Position numbers and translations under genes: made by a program
Shown here: in pieces, positions 16,868 to 28,125 of the stretch
How the letters are laid out: each line of letters starts with the position of its first letter
Numbering within the stretch: position 1 is the stretch's first letter
NCBI GenBank assembly: GCA_034440615.1
Contig: JAOTOM010002673.1
Span: 15,001-79,000 of the forward strand
Length of the DNA: 64,000 bases
Source: Ashinkailepas kermadecensis
Lineage: Eukaryota; Arthropoda; Thecostraca; Neolepadidae
Reading direction: 5' to 3'
Notes under the pieces: generated by a model
The model's database searches: none
The model's input: the letters and a program-made list of their open reading frames with translations, nothing else
What the model was told of the DNA's origin: nothing

Positions 16868-17545
16868 AGACACTACACCCGAGTCGCAATGCTGGGGTGT
16901 CACTGGTACAGCTCCCGAGTCGCAATGCTGGGGCGTCACTGGTACAGCTCCCGAGTCGCAGTGTTGGGGTGTCACTGGTACAGCTCCCGAGTCGCAGTGT
17001 TGGGGTGCCACTGGCACAGTGCAGAGTCGCAGTGTTGGGGTGTCACTGGCACAGCGCAGAGTCGCAGCGTTACGGACCGCCGGTGTAGCCCAGAGTCGCA
17101 GTGTTACGGACCGCTGGTACAGCTCCGAGTTACAATGTTGCGGACCGCTAGCGTAGTCTCGAGTCGCAGTGTTGGGGACCGATGTCGCAATGTTTGGTGA
17201 TCACTGGTACAGCCCCGAGTCGCTTAGTTAGTTGGACTTAGTTATTTGAGTTTAAGGGCGCTTCGACCAAAGTGTGATCATTTAGCGCCCATGCCCAGAG
17301 TCGCAATATTCGGGGATCACTGGTACAGCTCCGAGTCGCAATGTTGAGGGGCCACTGGCGTAGTCCCGATTCAGTGTTACGAACTGCTGGTGTAGCCCCA
17401 AGTCGCAATGTTGTGGGGCCATTGGCGTAGCCCACTCACAATGTTGCGGGCCGCTGGTGTGGCCAGAATCGCAATGTGGTGGGGGCTGGTGTAGCCCAGA
17501 GTCGCAGTGTTGCGAACCGCTGGTGTAGCTCAGAGTAAGTTACTC
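16868..17545. repeat. 36-bp minisatellite with inserted LINE-tail copies
   Basis: GAGTCGCAATGCTGGGGTG recurs at 16881, 16917, 16953 and 16989, a 36-base period, then degrades rightwards. A diverged LINE 3' tail interrupts it at about 17222-17292 and possibly a second at about 17540-17570. Confidence 0.85.
17222..17292 (-). mobile_element. Solo LINE 3' tail, diverged subfamily
   Basis: On the + strand TTAGTTATTTGAGTTTAAG leads into GGGCGCTTCGACCAAAG and closes with TTTAGCGCCC. Overall layout (tail, GGGCGC, about 20 bases, GCGCCC) equals the LINE terminus at 14031-14085. Flanking CCCGAGTCGC / CCCAGAGTCGC might be a target duplication, but this is also the local satellite unit. Confidence 0.6.
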
Positions 17546-17559
17546 GAGTTCAAGGGCGT

Positions 17560-18702
17560 TTCGGAAAAAGTGCAGCTCCGAAGTGTTGTACAGATGTCGT
17601 GACGCAGGCACGTAGATGTGAAATTTTTCTCATCTCAGTGTTGTCCCACCATATTCGCCTTGACCCCACAATGCACGCTATCGTAGCGTGGTCCCCACCA
17701 ATCAAATCGAAAGCACTCCATCCCCAGATTGGCAGCACCGATTTCCTCCATGCATTGCGCCTCGCTAATAATTGTGAACTTGTGAACTCCACCCATGTCC
17801 AGTCACCAGGTATGCCGTTTTACGAAAATGATTGGGTGGGCGCACGAAGTTTATATTAGGAGAAAGCCAATGTATCTGAACTTGCTTGCGCTTGTGCTAG
17901 TGGAGCAACATAAAATGCCTTGAAGTGTCCGGTTCCAACTCAGCTTTAAATGGGCATGTACAACTTAGCACAGGGCGGGGGCGGGGTATAATTCAACACC
18001 GAGGGGAGCACGTGTTCCTGCACAAGCAGTAAGACCATAAAAACGACGTCCCCGTCATTCAACTATATCGACCACTTGCACCGTACCACTGCCATGTGAA
18101 CCGTGGTGTAGTAACTACTTTATCATGACTAGAGGCTGTCGATGTTGCTCCTGTTAATACATTTTATCTTGCATGTTCACACTGTGTAATGTTTAATCAT
18201 TTAACAAGTAGGGGTACCACAGCCTAATGCTGACTGAAGGGGCCCAGCAACATTTCCCGTCCCAGAACATGAATCATGTCGGCTATGCAGACAATCCATG
18301 CTGAGCACCTCCCAACCCGGACAGCCACAGCGCCATCGCGGAGGTGTAGCGCTGGCTGTCAACTCCCCTTCAGCCCTGCCTGGGTGATGCGATGGTCGCA
18401 ATGGTCGATGGTGGCGACGGAAGTGTCCTGCGCCGTCCAGCGGGCGGCACCAGCCCCGCCGACATCCCAGACTCGAGCAGTCTGGAGCACGGACACTCCA
18501 CGGCCGACAGCGAACGCGTCACGCGTCACCGTACAGCGCGCCCGGCACGAGCGCCAGCCTGTCAACAGGACGATACCTCTGGTCCGCTCTCATCTGGGAG
18601 ATCCGCGCAGAGACCGCCGTGCCGTCCACCTCGCCGCCCAGCCGCCACCGGGCCGTGGCCAGCAGACCCTCACGGAAACACGCAGTCGCCATAAGCAAAC
18701 AG
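17560..18702. other. Intergenic DNA beyond the brat poly(A) site
   Basis: Mixed composition, AT-rich to about 18250 and GC-rich after. No coding exon or repeat is recognisable. A purine/GC box GGGCGGGGGCGGGGTATAA at about 17978 could be promoter-like by chance. Confidence 0.4.
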
Positions 18703-18708
18703 TTTATT
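18703..18708 (-). terminator. brat: Candidate poly(A) signal of brat
   Basis: AATAAA on the - strand (TTTATT on +), 2.3 kb after the brat stop codon. It is the most obvious canonical hexamer on that strand between 18690 and 21049. Long 3' UTRs are usual for brat, a translationally regulated gene, but the assignment is by position only. Confidence 0.5.
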
Positions 18709-21049
18709 GAATACCACTGTAGTACAACCACTGCTTAACAAATTACCAAATGAAAGACGTAAAATGTTCTACTTACACATAAGAAAATAAAAATCAACTA
18801 ATCATAAAAACGCGCAACAAGGGCCCAGGTTGGAAGGGGCGGGGTCCGGAGCGAGACCGTCGCCCGGGCCCGCACGCCGCACCGGCCGCCCCCTACACCA
18901 CGGTAACAAAGCTGTTTAAAACGCGCCCCGACGGCATCCGCGGCCAACAAGAGAGCGGTGAGTATATATTTAAACCTTACACATACATATACCATGGTAA
19001 GTACGGGCGCCCGGCGAGTCCGGCGACGGCGGCGCAACAAGTAACAGAACCAAGCGATTTGAACTTTAAAATCCATGCTGGAATGTTGGCGTCTCCGATG
19101 CGACCACTCCGCCTCCGGCGCCGGCGAACAGCTGAACACGAAACTCGGTAACGGCAACACGCAAAACAGCTCCAAAATCAGACAACAATTCGCGCCGGCC
19201 GCCGTCTTCACGCTCCGACCGACCGACCGACCACAAAGGGGAGGGGAAGTCACAACAAGAGCACAGTTGAGCCCGCGATACAAGTACATCTCCAAAATAC
19301 GGTATTACAAATAGTGTCAGCGCGGTGGCCAGACGGGGCGGGGCGGGGTTGGGGGCGGGGGTGGCCGGCAGGTGGAGGGCCGCGGCCGCGGTGTTGCCTC
19401 CACACCAATGTCCGCTACGTGTTTATACAAGGGCCGGCGCTGGTGTCGCTAGCCGCAGCGATATGTCGAGAACACAAACACGCGCGCGCGCGCTGCCGAG
19501 AGGCGCGGCCGCGCCGCTGGCAGCTGCGGCTCGGAACGTGAACACAGCTCAACTAATGGGGCCCGATGGGCCCCGGCACACTAGCCAACACACGCACACA
19601 CATCAACTACGTAGTAAAATATACTCAACAATAATGGTTACACTGGCGCTGCGGACTCCGGGCAGTCGAGCGACGCCGCCGCCACCACCACGCGCGCTCG
19701 GCCCGCCGGCTACAAGCGAAGCGAACATAGCAGCCGAGCGGGACCGCCGCCGCCGTCGCCGCCGCGCACGGCGGCCCCCTCTGGAAAGGCAGAGCGTGGA
19801 TGGCACCAAACCTCTGCCCCCCTTTGTCGTGCGCAGAACGGCCCCGCCAGCGGACTCCAGACGAGTCCGCCGCGAGAAGCCGGGCGTCAGGACGGGCCCC
19901 GGGGCGCCCGTGCCTGAAACTCTGGTCCCATTCGGAAGAAATGTTGCCGTTGGGCGCGCCGGTCCGACAGAACGCATCGGAGGCGCGAGTCTTATGTGCA
20001 GGTGAGAACGGGGCCGACGGACAGGCGCCGACGCACGCCTCTATGTGCGGCTGAGAGGGTGACTGTGCGAGAGGTCAGACACGCGCGGGCTGCGGCGAAG
20101 AGAGCGTTGCGACAGTGGCAAGTGCCAGCGACTCACCATGTATAAAAGAAAACATTGCAAAAATACGGTGTCTCATCGACTTTTAACGGCGGAGGAGGCA
20201 CTGAGTCGACGGCAGGCGCCGCACGCGTGGCACGCCTCGCGCACGCCGCAGCACCCACCGCAACACTTCAATTTTTTTCGGGGGCTGTGAGAGGGCTAGC
20301 AAAGTACAAAACGTTATAAAATCCCCCCACACACACACCTGTAACTACCGGAGAACGACTGCGTGTTGAGGTACAAACAGCGTCCACACACAGCCTTCCA
20401 CGATTTGGGGCGCCGTTTGCGGGCGAGGAGAGGGTGGGACGTGTCGGGGCGGCCGGAGCAGGCGAGGGCGGGGCTCGCGGCCGACCTGCCGCCGCTTGGG
20501 CGGTCGGCCGGCGGCCCACACCACGTGCAGCAGCGGAACACAGCTCCGGGCGATGGCCGAGCACCAGCCATACCGACACAGACAACCGCCACACGAAAGA
20601 CAGCAACAGTAAAACGGTTAAAATGAGGAGGCAGGCTAAAATGGCGAGACGGGGTTAAAATGCAAAAACTCAACCCAGCTGTAATATCAACCAACGGAAT
20701 AAATAAGGGAACTTAAATAGGCAACAAAGTTAGATCATCGCTTCAACACAAACAAAAAACAAAACGGGCCCACCTCTCCAACAACACACGTTAAAGCTGC
20801 CAGTAGCAACGGTGACAAGGGGACACGCCAACGAACGCTTCGTAACCTGACTAGGGCGATGGCCAACGAGAGCAAAACACAGGCGGGTGGTCCGGTGTGC
20901 TGTCTTGACGTATGTGGCGTGGCAGGCCCGGCTCGGCCCGGCCCGGCGCGGCCGGCGGCGGCGGCGGCGCCTCGGCTAGTCTAGGCCACACTCTGTACAG
21001 GGCGCCGCCGCCGGCCGACGGCGTTGGCCAGCCATCGGCGCGCGCCCGC
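18709..21049 (-). other. brat: Presumptive 3' UTR of brat
   Basis: About 2.3 kb of GC-rich sequence between the brat stop and the first clear poly(A) hexamer on that strand. Frames on either strand are open by composition only. I see no second gene. A good-looking donor (ATG|GTGAGT on the - strand, near 20136) could reflect a spliced 3' UTR, but no matching acceptor is obvious. Confidence 0.5.
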
Positions 21050-23815
21050 CTAGAACGGGTACGCGTACTGCACCTGCGACGGCGCGTACCGGTACACGTA
21101 GAGGCGGTAGTCCTTGCTGGCCAGGACCACGCTGCCGCCCTCCATCAGCGCCATGTCGAAGCACTGCGCGTGCTTCACTTTGCTCTCGAGCGCGCTCACC
21201 AGCTGGCCCTCCTGCGTGAAGACAGTCAGGTTGAAGTTGTTGTGGTTGTCGGCGATCACCACCTGGCCGAGCAAGTTGATGCCGACGCCGATGGGGTAGT
21301 TGGTGACGCCCTCGCCGCCGATCTTGCGCAGGAACTGGCCCTCGTAGCTGAACACCTTGACACAGTGGGCGCGGTTGTCGGAGATAAAGATCTCTTCCTT
21401 GTCGTTGACGGCGACGCCGTTGGGGAACTCGAGGTGGCGGCTGCAGCCGAAGCGCTTCAGCACGTCGCCGAAATAGTCGAACACGAGCACGCGCATCACC
21501 TTGCACTCGACGACCACGATGCGGTTCTTGTTGTCGACGGTGACGCCGCGCGGGTGCTGCAGGATGTCGGCGCCGAACTTGCGCACGAACGCGCCGTACT
21601 GGTTGTAGATCTGGATCTGGTGGGTGGGCGAGCGCTCAGTCACCACGATGTCGCCGCTCTGCTTGTTGACGAACACGCGGTTCGGGTAGAGCAGCTGGCC
21701 CTCGCGCTTGCCGCACTCGCCGAAGCTGAACTGGAAGCGGCCCTCCTTGTCGAACACCTGGATGCGGTGGTTGTTGGTGTCGGCCACGATGATCTCGTTG
21801 CGCGCGTTGACGGCCACGCCGGACGGCTCGGTGAACTGGCCCTCCATCACGCCGAACTCGCCCAGCTTCACGTTGTAGATCATCTTCTGGCGGCGGATCT
21901 GCCCGCGCGGCGGGTACGGCGGCGGCGGCGGCGCCGCCGGCGTCGTGGGCGGCGGCGGGCCGCGCTGGCCCAGCTGGCCCGCGGCGGCAGACGGCGGCCG
22001 GTGCTCGCCGCCGCTGCCGCCACCGCCGCCGGCAGAATCGTTGCCGTTCGACCAGCGGCCGTACTGGGTGACGGCAGAGTACGGCGAGTAGCGGCCCGAA
22101 AAGCCGCTGTCGTAGCTGCCGCTGAACGACCGCTCCATACCGGAGGCGCCCGTCAGAATGCTCTGACCCATGCCGCCGCCGACGTTGCCGTTCGCCGACG
22201 AGAAGGGCGCCGAGCTGGTGGCAGACCCAGAGACCAGCGCGCTGGCCATGCGCGAGCCTCCAAAGTCGGGAATGGGGCTGTAATCGACCAGATTGTGGTG
22301 GGAGCTGATGTCGCCGAGGCCGCTGAAGGCGGTGGACGGGCGGGACGACGGGGCGCGATCCTCCAAACGCAGGTGGTGTTCAAGTCCGTTGGTCAGCGAC
22401 GTCAGACCGTTGAGTGCGCCGCCATTAAGGGCGCTGCCGTTCAGGCCGCCCACCGCGCCCAGCTTGCCGTGGCCGTTGAGGGCGCCACCGGCGCCCGCAT
22501 GGCCATTGCTGATGGAGCCGAGGCCGAGCGACGAGGGCGGCTGCGTGAAAAGGTCGGTGGACGAGTTGCCGTTCAGCATGGCAGACAGCTCAGCAGGCAG
22601 CGCGAAGCCGAGGCCGCCCAGGTCGGATCCGGCGGGCCGTCCGTCCGAGCCGAGCAGCTCGTGGTCGTAGGACGAGCCGCGGCTCAGCGACTGCTCCAGC
22701 GACAGTTCGGGCGACGAGCCGTGCGACGAGCCGGACGGCGAACTGCCGAAGCCGTTGAGCGCGCCCAGCTCGGCGGCCTGCACGGGCGAGGTGCGGCGGC
22801 TGTCTGCGCTGATCTGCGTGCGGTAGAGCGAGCGCATCATGTCGCGGCCCAGCTCGGAGCCCGAGCGCAGCAGCGCCTGCGCCACCAGTGCCTCGGCCGA
22901 GAAGTGGTCGTCGATCTTGCGGTTCATCACGGCCAGCTTGGACTCGGCGGGCTTCTTGAGCGCCAACACCTCGCCGTTGAGGCCGAACTGCAGCTGGCGC
23001 TCCATCACGCTGATGATGTGCGTCACGTCGCCGGCCAGCAGCAGCACCTTCTCGCCGAACTTCTCCAGCCGCGTCTTCTGCAGCCGGTTGCGCTCCTCCA
23101 GCTTGAGCAGCACCTGGTCCTTGTCGGCCGGCAGCACGTCGATCAGCAGGTCGTGGCCGTCGTCGACGATGCGGCGGCAGCGCTCGTACGCCTCCGTGTG
23201 CCGGCGAATCTGGCGCGCCAGGATCTTCTTCATGTCCATCACCTTGCGCTTCTGGCCGTCGATGGTGGCGCAGAACATGTTGATTTCATCAGAGGCTACC
23301 TCGTCGAGCGGCACGCGCCGGTGGTCGGCGGGGTGCGTCTCGGCGCACAGCTCGCAGGTGGGCACCTCGCAGACGGTGCAGTACTGCTTGAGCGGCTGGT
23401 GCGGGTGCAGCCAGCAGGCGGGCCGCTTGCCGTCGGCGCGCGCCTCGCCCAGCGACTGGACGCGGTGCGCCCGACTCAGCTCCATGTGGCCGTTGTGGCA
23501 GCCAGTGCACATGTACTTGGCGCAGGTGGGGCAGTGCGAGACGGCCGGCCGGCCGCACTCGGCGCCGGCCACGCCAGAGCACGGCACAGGCCGCTGCTCG
23601 GCCACGCCGTGCTCCAGGGCGTATCGCGCCGCGTAGTCGGGCCGCAACTTCAGGTGGCCGAACACGTCACGCTCCTGGCAAACGGGACACTCGTTCTTGC
23701 CCTCGGTCTCGACACGCGTGTCGAAGCACGCCTGGCAGAAGGTGTGCAGGCAGCGCAGCAGCCACGGGTCCTTGTAGAGTCCGCGGCACACCAGGCAATG
23801 CAGCCAGTCGCCATC
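21050..23815 (-). CDS. brat: Brain tumor (Brat) orthologue, TRIM-NHL translational repressor, terminal exon
   Basis: A single 2766-base exon encodes 921 residues plus TAG. Exon-relative order: RING C3HC4 (C7, C10, C22, H24, C27, C30, C43, C46); B-box 1 (about 79-125); B-box 2 (about 138-175); coiled coil (about 180-270); a long Ser/Gly/Ala/Leu-rich linker; then a six-bladed NHL propeller from about 638 to the end, with KLGEFGVMEGQFTEPSGVAV, VADTNNHRIQVFDKEGRF, TERSPTHQIQIYNQYGAFV, HPRGVTVDNKNRIVVVE and ADNHNNFNLTVFTQEGQLVS. The NHL region matches Drosophila Brat closely. In flies Brat acts with Pumilio and Nanos to repress hunchback and other mRNAs and limits neuroblast growth; the NHL domain binds RNA. 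An acceptor (CCGTTACAG) precedes GAT at 23815 in phase 0, so the start codon is in an unseen upstream exon. Drosophila Brat lacks a RING; this one has a complete RING. Confidence 0.93.
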   Translation of the reverse strand, partial: DGDWLHCLVCRGLYKDPWLLRCLHTFCQACFDTRVETEGKNECPVCQERDVFGHLKLRPDYAARYALEHGVAEQRPVPCSGVAGAECGRPAVSHCPTCAKYMCTGCHNGHMELSRAHRVQSLGEARADGKRPACWLHPHQPLKQYCTVCEVPTCELCAETHPADHRRVPLDEVASDEINMFCATIDGQKRKVMDMKKILARQIRRHTEAYERCRRIVDDGHDLLIDVLPADKDQVLLKLEERNRLQKTRLEKFGEKVLLLAGDVTHIISVMERQLQFGLNGEVLALKKPAESKLAVMNRKIDDHFSAEALVAQALLRSGSELGRDMMRSLYRTQISADSRRTSPVQAAELGALNGFGSSPSGSSHGSSPELSLEQSLSRGSSYDHELLGSDGRPAGSDLGGLGFALPAELSAMLNGNSSTDLFTQPPSSLGLGSISNGHAGAGGALNGHGKLGAVGGLNGSALNGGALNGLTSLTNGLEHHLRLEDRAPSSRPSTAFSGLGDISSHHNLVDYSPIPDFGGSRMASALVSGSATSSAPFSSANGNVGGGMGQSILTGASGMERSFSGSYDSGFSGRYSPYSAVTQYGRWSNGNDSAGGGGGSGGEHRPPSAAAGQLGQRGPPPPTTPAAPPPPPYPPRGQIRRQKMIYNVKLGEFGVMEGQFTEPSGVAVNARNEIIVADTNNHRIQVFDKEGRFQFSFGECGKREGQLLYPNRVFVNKQSGDIVVTERSPTHQIQIYNQYGAFVRKFGADILQHPRGVTVDNKNRIVVVECKVMRVLVFDYFGDVLKRFGCSRHLEFPNGVAVNDKEEIFISDNRAHCVKVFSYEGQFLRKIGGEGVTNYPIGVGINLLGQVVIADNHNNFNLTVFTQEGQLVSALESKVKHAQCFDMALMEGGSVVLASKDYRLYVYRYAPSQVQYAYPF

Positions 23816-24604
23816 CTGTAACGGCCCGGCACGGTGTCAGACGGATTGACGGAGCGGCCCGCAGGGCAACAAGACGTCACAATGACGGACGATCGGGGCG
23901 GAATAAAGGGGAACAGAACAGCACAGGAGGCACGGGATGGGACAAGGCAACAGCACAACAAGGTAAGGATAGATTGGGCACAGGGTGAACATGACAGCAT
24001 ACTTAGGTCGTTGGGGGCCGGGCGGCACAGGGCAACGGTAACAGGACACCAGAGTGACAGGGAGGGACAGGCAAACTGGACACTGCGACACGAGCAACAT
24101 GTATTGGCTGGATAGCTATTGCACTCGATGCATTACATCGACCGGACTTGGCCATTTAGAGTTCATAATTAAATAGCGTGTGATGTAGCTGATTAGACAG
24201 ACAGGACTGCGCTTGCCTGTGTGTGTGTTCCGACCCGGCACGTGCGACACAGTCGCCATCTCACTACTGCGCCCCGATAGCCTGTGTCGCCCACACACTG
24301 CTTATGTGCGGCGCATGCAGGACGTGCTCTGGCGCAATAGGGGCGCCTGTGACGCAGTCGGCCGGTCGGCCAGGTCGGTCACGCCTCCGACGCACACGCC
24401 GGCCGGCCGGCCGCCCCCCCTGGCGCAGCCACGCCGGCCGGCCGTGTCCCTAGGCGAGGCTGATGACCCCGGCCGCCAGCGGCCAGGACCGCTGGCCGGC
24501 GGCACAGGGGACAGAGGACGGGAGGCGCTGTGGGCGTCGGCCACTGGACGGGATCGGGAGAGTGGCGACACCGGCATGGCGACGCACGCATCGGCGCAGC
24601 GCAC
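23816..24604 (-). other. Intron upstream of the brat terminal exon
   Basis: Begins at the acceptor CAG (23816-23818). It is GC-rich single-copy sequence with no second coding exon that I can support. The intron runs into the 15-bp minisatellite. Confidence 0.55.
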
Positions 24605-25610
24605 GGCCCACCCGGCCAGCAGCCGGGCCGGGTACAGCCGAGCCGGGTACAGCCGAGCCGTGTACAGCCGAGCCATGTACAGCCGAGCCGTGAACAGCCA
24701 GAGCCGCGTACAGCCAAACCGTGCCAGCCAGCCGGGCCGGTGTACAGCCCACCCGGCCAGCAGCCGAGCCGTGCACAGTCGAGCCGTGTACAGCCGAGCC
24801 GGCCAGCAGCCGGGCCGGGTACAGCCGAGCCGGGTACAGCCGAGCCGTGCACAGTCGAGCCATGCACAGCCAGACAGTGTACAGCCAGACCGTGTACAGC
24901 CGAGCCGAGCCATGTACAGCCGAGCCGTGTACAGCCGAGCCGTGTACAGCCGAGCCGTGTACAGCCGAGCCGTGTACAGCCGAGCCGTGTACAGCCGAGC
25001 CGTGTACAGCCGAGCCGTGTACAGCCGAGCCGTGTACAGCCGAGCCATGTACAGCCGAGCCATGTACAGCCAGACAGTGTACAGCCGAGCCGTGTACAGC
25101 CGAGCCGCGTACAGCCGAGCCATGCACAGCCAGACAGAGTACAGCCAGACCGTGTACAGCCAGACCGTGTACAGCCGAGCCATGTACAGCCGAGCCGTGT
25201 ACAGCCGAGCCGTGTACAGCCGAGCCGTGTACAGCCGAGCCATGTACAGCCAGACCGTGTAAGCGAGCCAGACCGTGTACAGCCAGACCGTGTACAGCAC
25301 CTGTACAGCCGAGCCGTGTACAGCCGAGCCATGTAAAGAGCCATGTAAGCCAAGTGTACAGCCGAGCCATGTACAGCCGAGCCATGTACAGCCGAGCCAT
25401 GTACAGCCAGACAGTGTACAGCCGAGCCATGTACAGCCGAGCCATGTACAGCCGAGCCATGTACAGCCAGACAGTGTACAGCCAGACAGTGTACAGCCAG
25501 ACCGTGTACAGTCGGGCCGTGCACAGTCGAGCCATGTACAGCCGAGCCATGTACAGCCGAGCCATGCACAGCCAGGCAGTGTACAGCCAGACCGTGCACA
25601 ATCAATCTGG
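24605..25610. repeat. 15-bp minisatellite, about 65 copies
   Basis: GTACAGCCGAGCCGT is repeated with CAT, CAGACAGT and CAGACCGT variants, very homogeneous over 24900-25250. The unit is a multiple of three and has no stop in almost any frame, giving 270-440-codon open frames in five or six frames. None is a gene. It lies upstream of the brat terminal exon, probably within a brat intron. Confidence 0.95.
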
Positions 25611-25885
25611 CGCATGACTGGCACAAGCGACTGCCGCTAAAGACCAACCTAACGTCTGAATGACGTAATTATGCACAGCTTTATTCGCGGTCGTCTGAAG
25701 CCGTGCAATAACTTGAGACGATTAAGAATCAGACAATGTAGCAAGACCTCCAGAAGTCCTAACGCCAAAATAACATGCTGATGCAATGTTTTGATTGGTG
25801 GCGTTTGAGAATGTGCAGACAGCCCACCACAGCAATCACAGCCGAGTTTCAGTGATGGACGTCCGCGATAGCACACCGACTGGTC
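25611..25885. other. Spacer, no feature recognised
   Basis: Moderate-GC sequence with no coding or repeat signal. Confidence 0.4.
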
Positions 25886-26051
25886 GGCCTGCAGCAGTAC
25901 ACGGGTACATCACCCCCAGGGAGAGACCACGACAGTGCTGCCGGCGGGACACCTCATCGCGCCCACATGGCCTGCAGCAGTACACGGGTACATCACCCCC
26001 AGGGAGAGACCACGACAGTGCTGCCGGCGGGACACCTCATCGCGCCCACAT
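25886..26051. repeat. 83-bp perfect tandem duplication
   Basis: Two copies, 25886-25968 and 25969-26051, each starting GGCCTGCAGCAGTACACGG and ending TCATCGCGCCCACAT. They appear identical, which points to a recent event. Confidence 0.9.
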
Positions 26052-26809
26052 GTCAAGTGTCAAACTGGTCACGTTACCTGCGCAGGGAAGATAACTACTA
26101 CAGTTAGTAATATCGTTAGCTTTCTTAATAACTTTACAACAATTAATAGAGCAGCACAAACGAAAAAGCTCTGCAATAAATATCCAGTTGGAAGGAAACA
26201 GAACACATGCTGTTCCAGTGCCAACCGACCGCTGCCAGAACTGAACAGCTGAGTCATCAACTGATCAGCCGAGTCATCACATGAAGCAGCTGTCGGCAGA
26301 AATTACCAATTTCGATTCATGCACCAATTGATGCACGTGATGGGAATGGACTAGCAGCCTGGGGACATGCAAGCGCACGTCCTACGCACAACTTGCCAAG
26401 AAGCTTGCAAGATGTAAAATATGCTTCCGATTTTCTAAATAGCGACCAAAAAGCGTTGCATGGAAGCAATTCTGACATTTAAAATCCGCGATGACCACTA
26501 ACGAATGGAGATATGACCTCTGGACCCGTCCGAACGTGCATCGCCCTACCATCTTGCCGCACACAAACAGAGTCTTGTGAAGTGAGAACGTTCTACAAAC
26601 AAGCTTTGCAGGTTTGCACGGTTGTGTGCGCAAGACACGTCACGATTCTGGAGCAGCGAACCGAGGATCATGCACACTGCAGGCGCACATGCACCGCGGA
26701 AGCCAGTGTGCAGGGAGGGGTCTGTTGGGCAATGGACAGGGCTCTTCATCTGTGCACCAGCGACAAAACGGGATGGGAACTATGGGCGGGTGAGGTGGGA
26801 TTGAAGCTA
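26052..26809. other. Intergenic, no gene recognised
   Basis: AT-rich to about 26300, then mixed. No exon or element could be supported. Confidence 0.4.
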
Positions 26810-26990
26810 GGGATGCACTGGGCAGGTACGATCATAACGGGCCGTTGATGGGCAGCGGAGTATCCTTTTGAAGAGGGGGTGCACTGAGCAGGTATGATCA
26901 TGACGGGCCCTTTATAGGTAGCGAAGTGATCTTTTGAAGCCAGGGGTGCACTGGGCACGTACGATCGTGACGGGCTCTCTATAGGTAGAG
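26810..26990. repeat. ~66-bp tandem repeat, three units
   Basis: GTGCACTGGGCAGGTACGAT-type starts occur at about 26812, 26879 and 26945. Each is followed by CAT/CGT-AACGGGC, a TAGGTAGCG-like stretch and CTTTTGAAG. Units differ by about 15-20%. Confidence 0.8.
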
Positions 26991-27620
26991 GTGTCCCTCA
27001 CTGCAACTATTTGAGAATACCGCCGATCATTTATTTGCGACAATTGCCAATTAATCAATGAGGTTAGCCTTATTGAGGGGAAAACCGAGGGAACGTTAAT
27101 GACATGACGTGCAGCCAAACAATAGCAAATCATTTGAATGGGTTACCCGAGGAGACGGTGGTTAGTCCCACATTGCCTGTGTGTACAAAAAGGGTTGATG
27201 CTTCCTTAAGGTGTCAGGATATGACATTTGATAAGGTAGATAGGATATAGTATCTGCATATAGTATTACGCATTACGACACCCACACCACGCGGTATGTG
27301 TTGCCGGATAGCTGTGGTGTCATCTAGCAGCGCGCGACGTCACGGCTCCGGTTCACACTCGGCGGCGGTCTGCACATGCCAGGACCGGCCGGCGCCGCGT
27401 CACTCCTGTCCGTACACTACATCCCGTCGCATCAGATAGCACCATCCACTCGGTGAATGGTGCTACCGCAAGGTAGGTCCTCGTCGACTTGTGCGCCAAA
27501 ACAGTGGAGCCACCTGTCGTGGACGCCGCCCAGCTGCCAGATTCGTTCAATCAGGGGCGTGCGCGTGTCGACCCCAAACCAAATGCCGGTCGTCGACGCG
27601 TGAGATGAATAGCACTGGGC
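26991..27620. other. Intergenic, no gene recognised
   Basis: No supported coding or mobile feature. GC content rises sharply after 27290. Confidence 0.4.
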
Positions 27621-27777
27621 TATTTACGACACGTTCGACTGCTAAGTCATAGCACCGCCAACCTCTCACGCCGACCGGTCGCGAGTGGACTCGGTAATCA
27701 CGACGGCTGTGGGATTCGAACCAACTATCTTACGACCAAAAGCCTAACGCCCTACCGACCAAGCTACAGCGATCTCT
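27621..27777 (-). mobile_element. SINE with Lys(TTT)-like tRNA head
   Basis: Read on the - strand: GTAGCTTGGTCGGTAGGGCG (A-box region), an anticodon loop CTTTTGG, and GGTTCGAATCCCA (B box). The shared SINE body follows (complement of TCTCACGCCGACCGGTCGCG), and a short tail near 27625. The tRNA-like part is degenerate, so it is a retroposon head rather than a working tRNA gene. Boundaries are approximate. Confidence 0.7.
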
Positions 27778-27936
27778 CGCATGAGGCGAGGCGGCGATGC
27801 GCCCCAGTCGGCGTCGCCTGGTGTCGGTCGTCTGGTGTGGTGTTACACAGGTCGTCACGGACCGACTGAGCCTCTGCTGGGGACATGTGCCCGAGACTAG
27901 CTCACACTGAAGACAACGTCGTTCTAACCGCACTGT

Positions 27937-28125
27937 CGCGCATCGATCCGTTGGTTGGTTATTGGTTTTAAGACACGTCGACCGTTGAGTCATGTAGCGT
28001 CGCCAATCTCTCACGCCGATTGGTCGCGGGCAAAGAGTAGCGACAGGTGAGACTCTAACCCACAACCTTTCGATTGTGAGACGAGCATATTACCCCTAGA
28101 CCACTCGTCCCCGCGCATAGATCTG
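27937..28125 (-). mobile_element. SINE with Val(CAC)-like tRNA head, duplications visible
   Basis: The element is 27951-28111. On the - strand it begins GGGGACGAGTGGTCTAGGGG and has loop CTCACAA (anticodon CAC position) and CGAAAGG, as in Val tRNAs. It then has GGTTAGAGTC (a mutated B box), the shared body, and the tail AACCAATAACCAACCAA. CGCGCATCGATCCG (27937-27950) and CGCGCATAGATCTG (28112-28125) form an imperfect 14-bp duplication. Confidence 0.8.

Noticed and set aside
20912..23821. A 969-codon + strand frame
   Set aside because: It is the antisense of the brat exon; the - strand carries the conserved RING, B-box and NHL residues.
24302..25647. Long open frames (up to 440 codons) on both strands, reading as repetitive proteins
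   Set aside because: They are all produced by one stop-free 15-bp DNA repeat. Several frames are open at once and none has flanking unique coding sequence.
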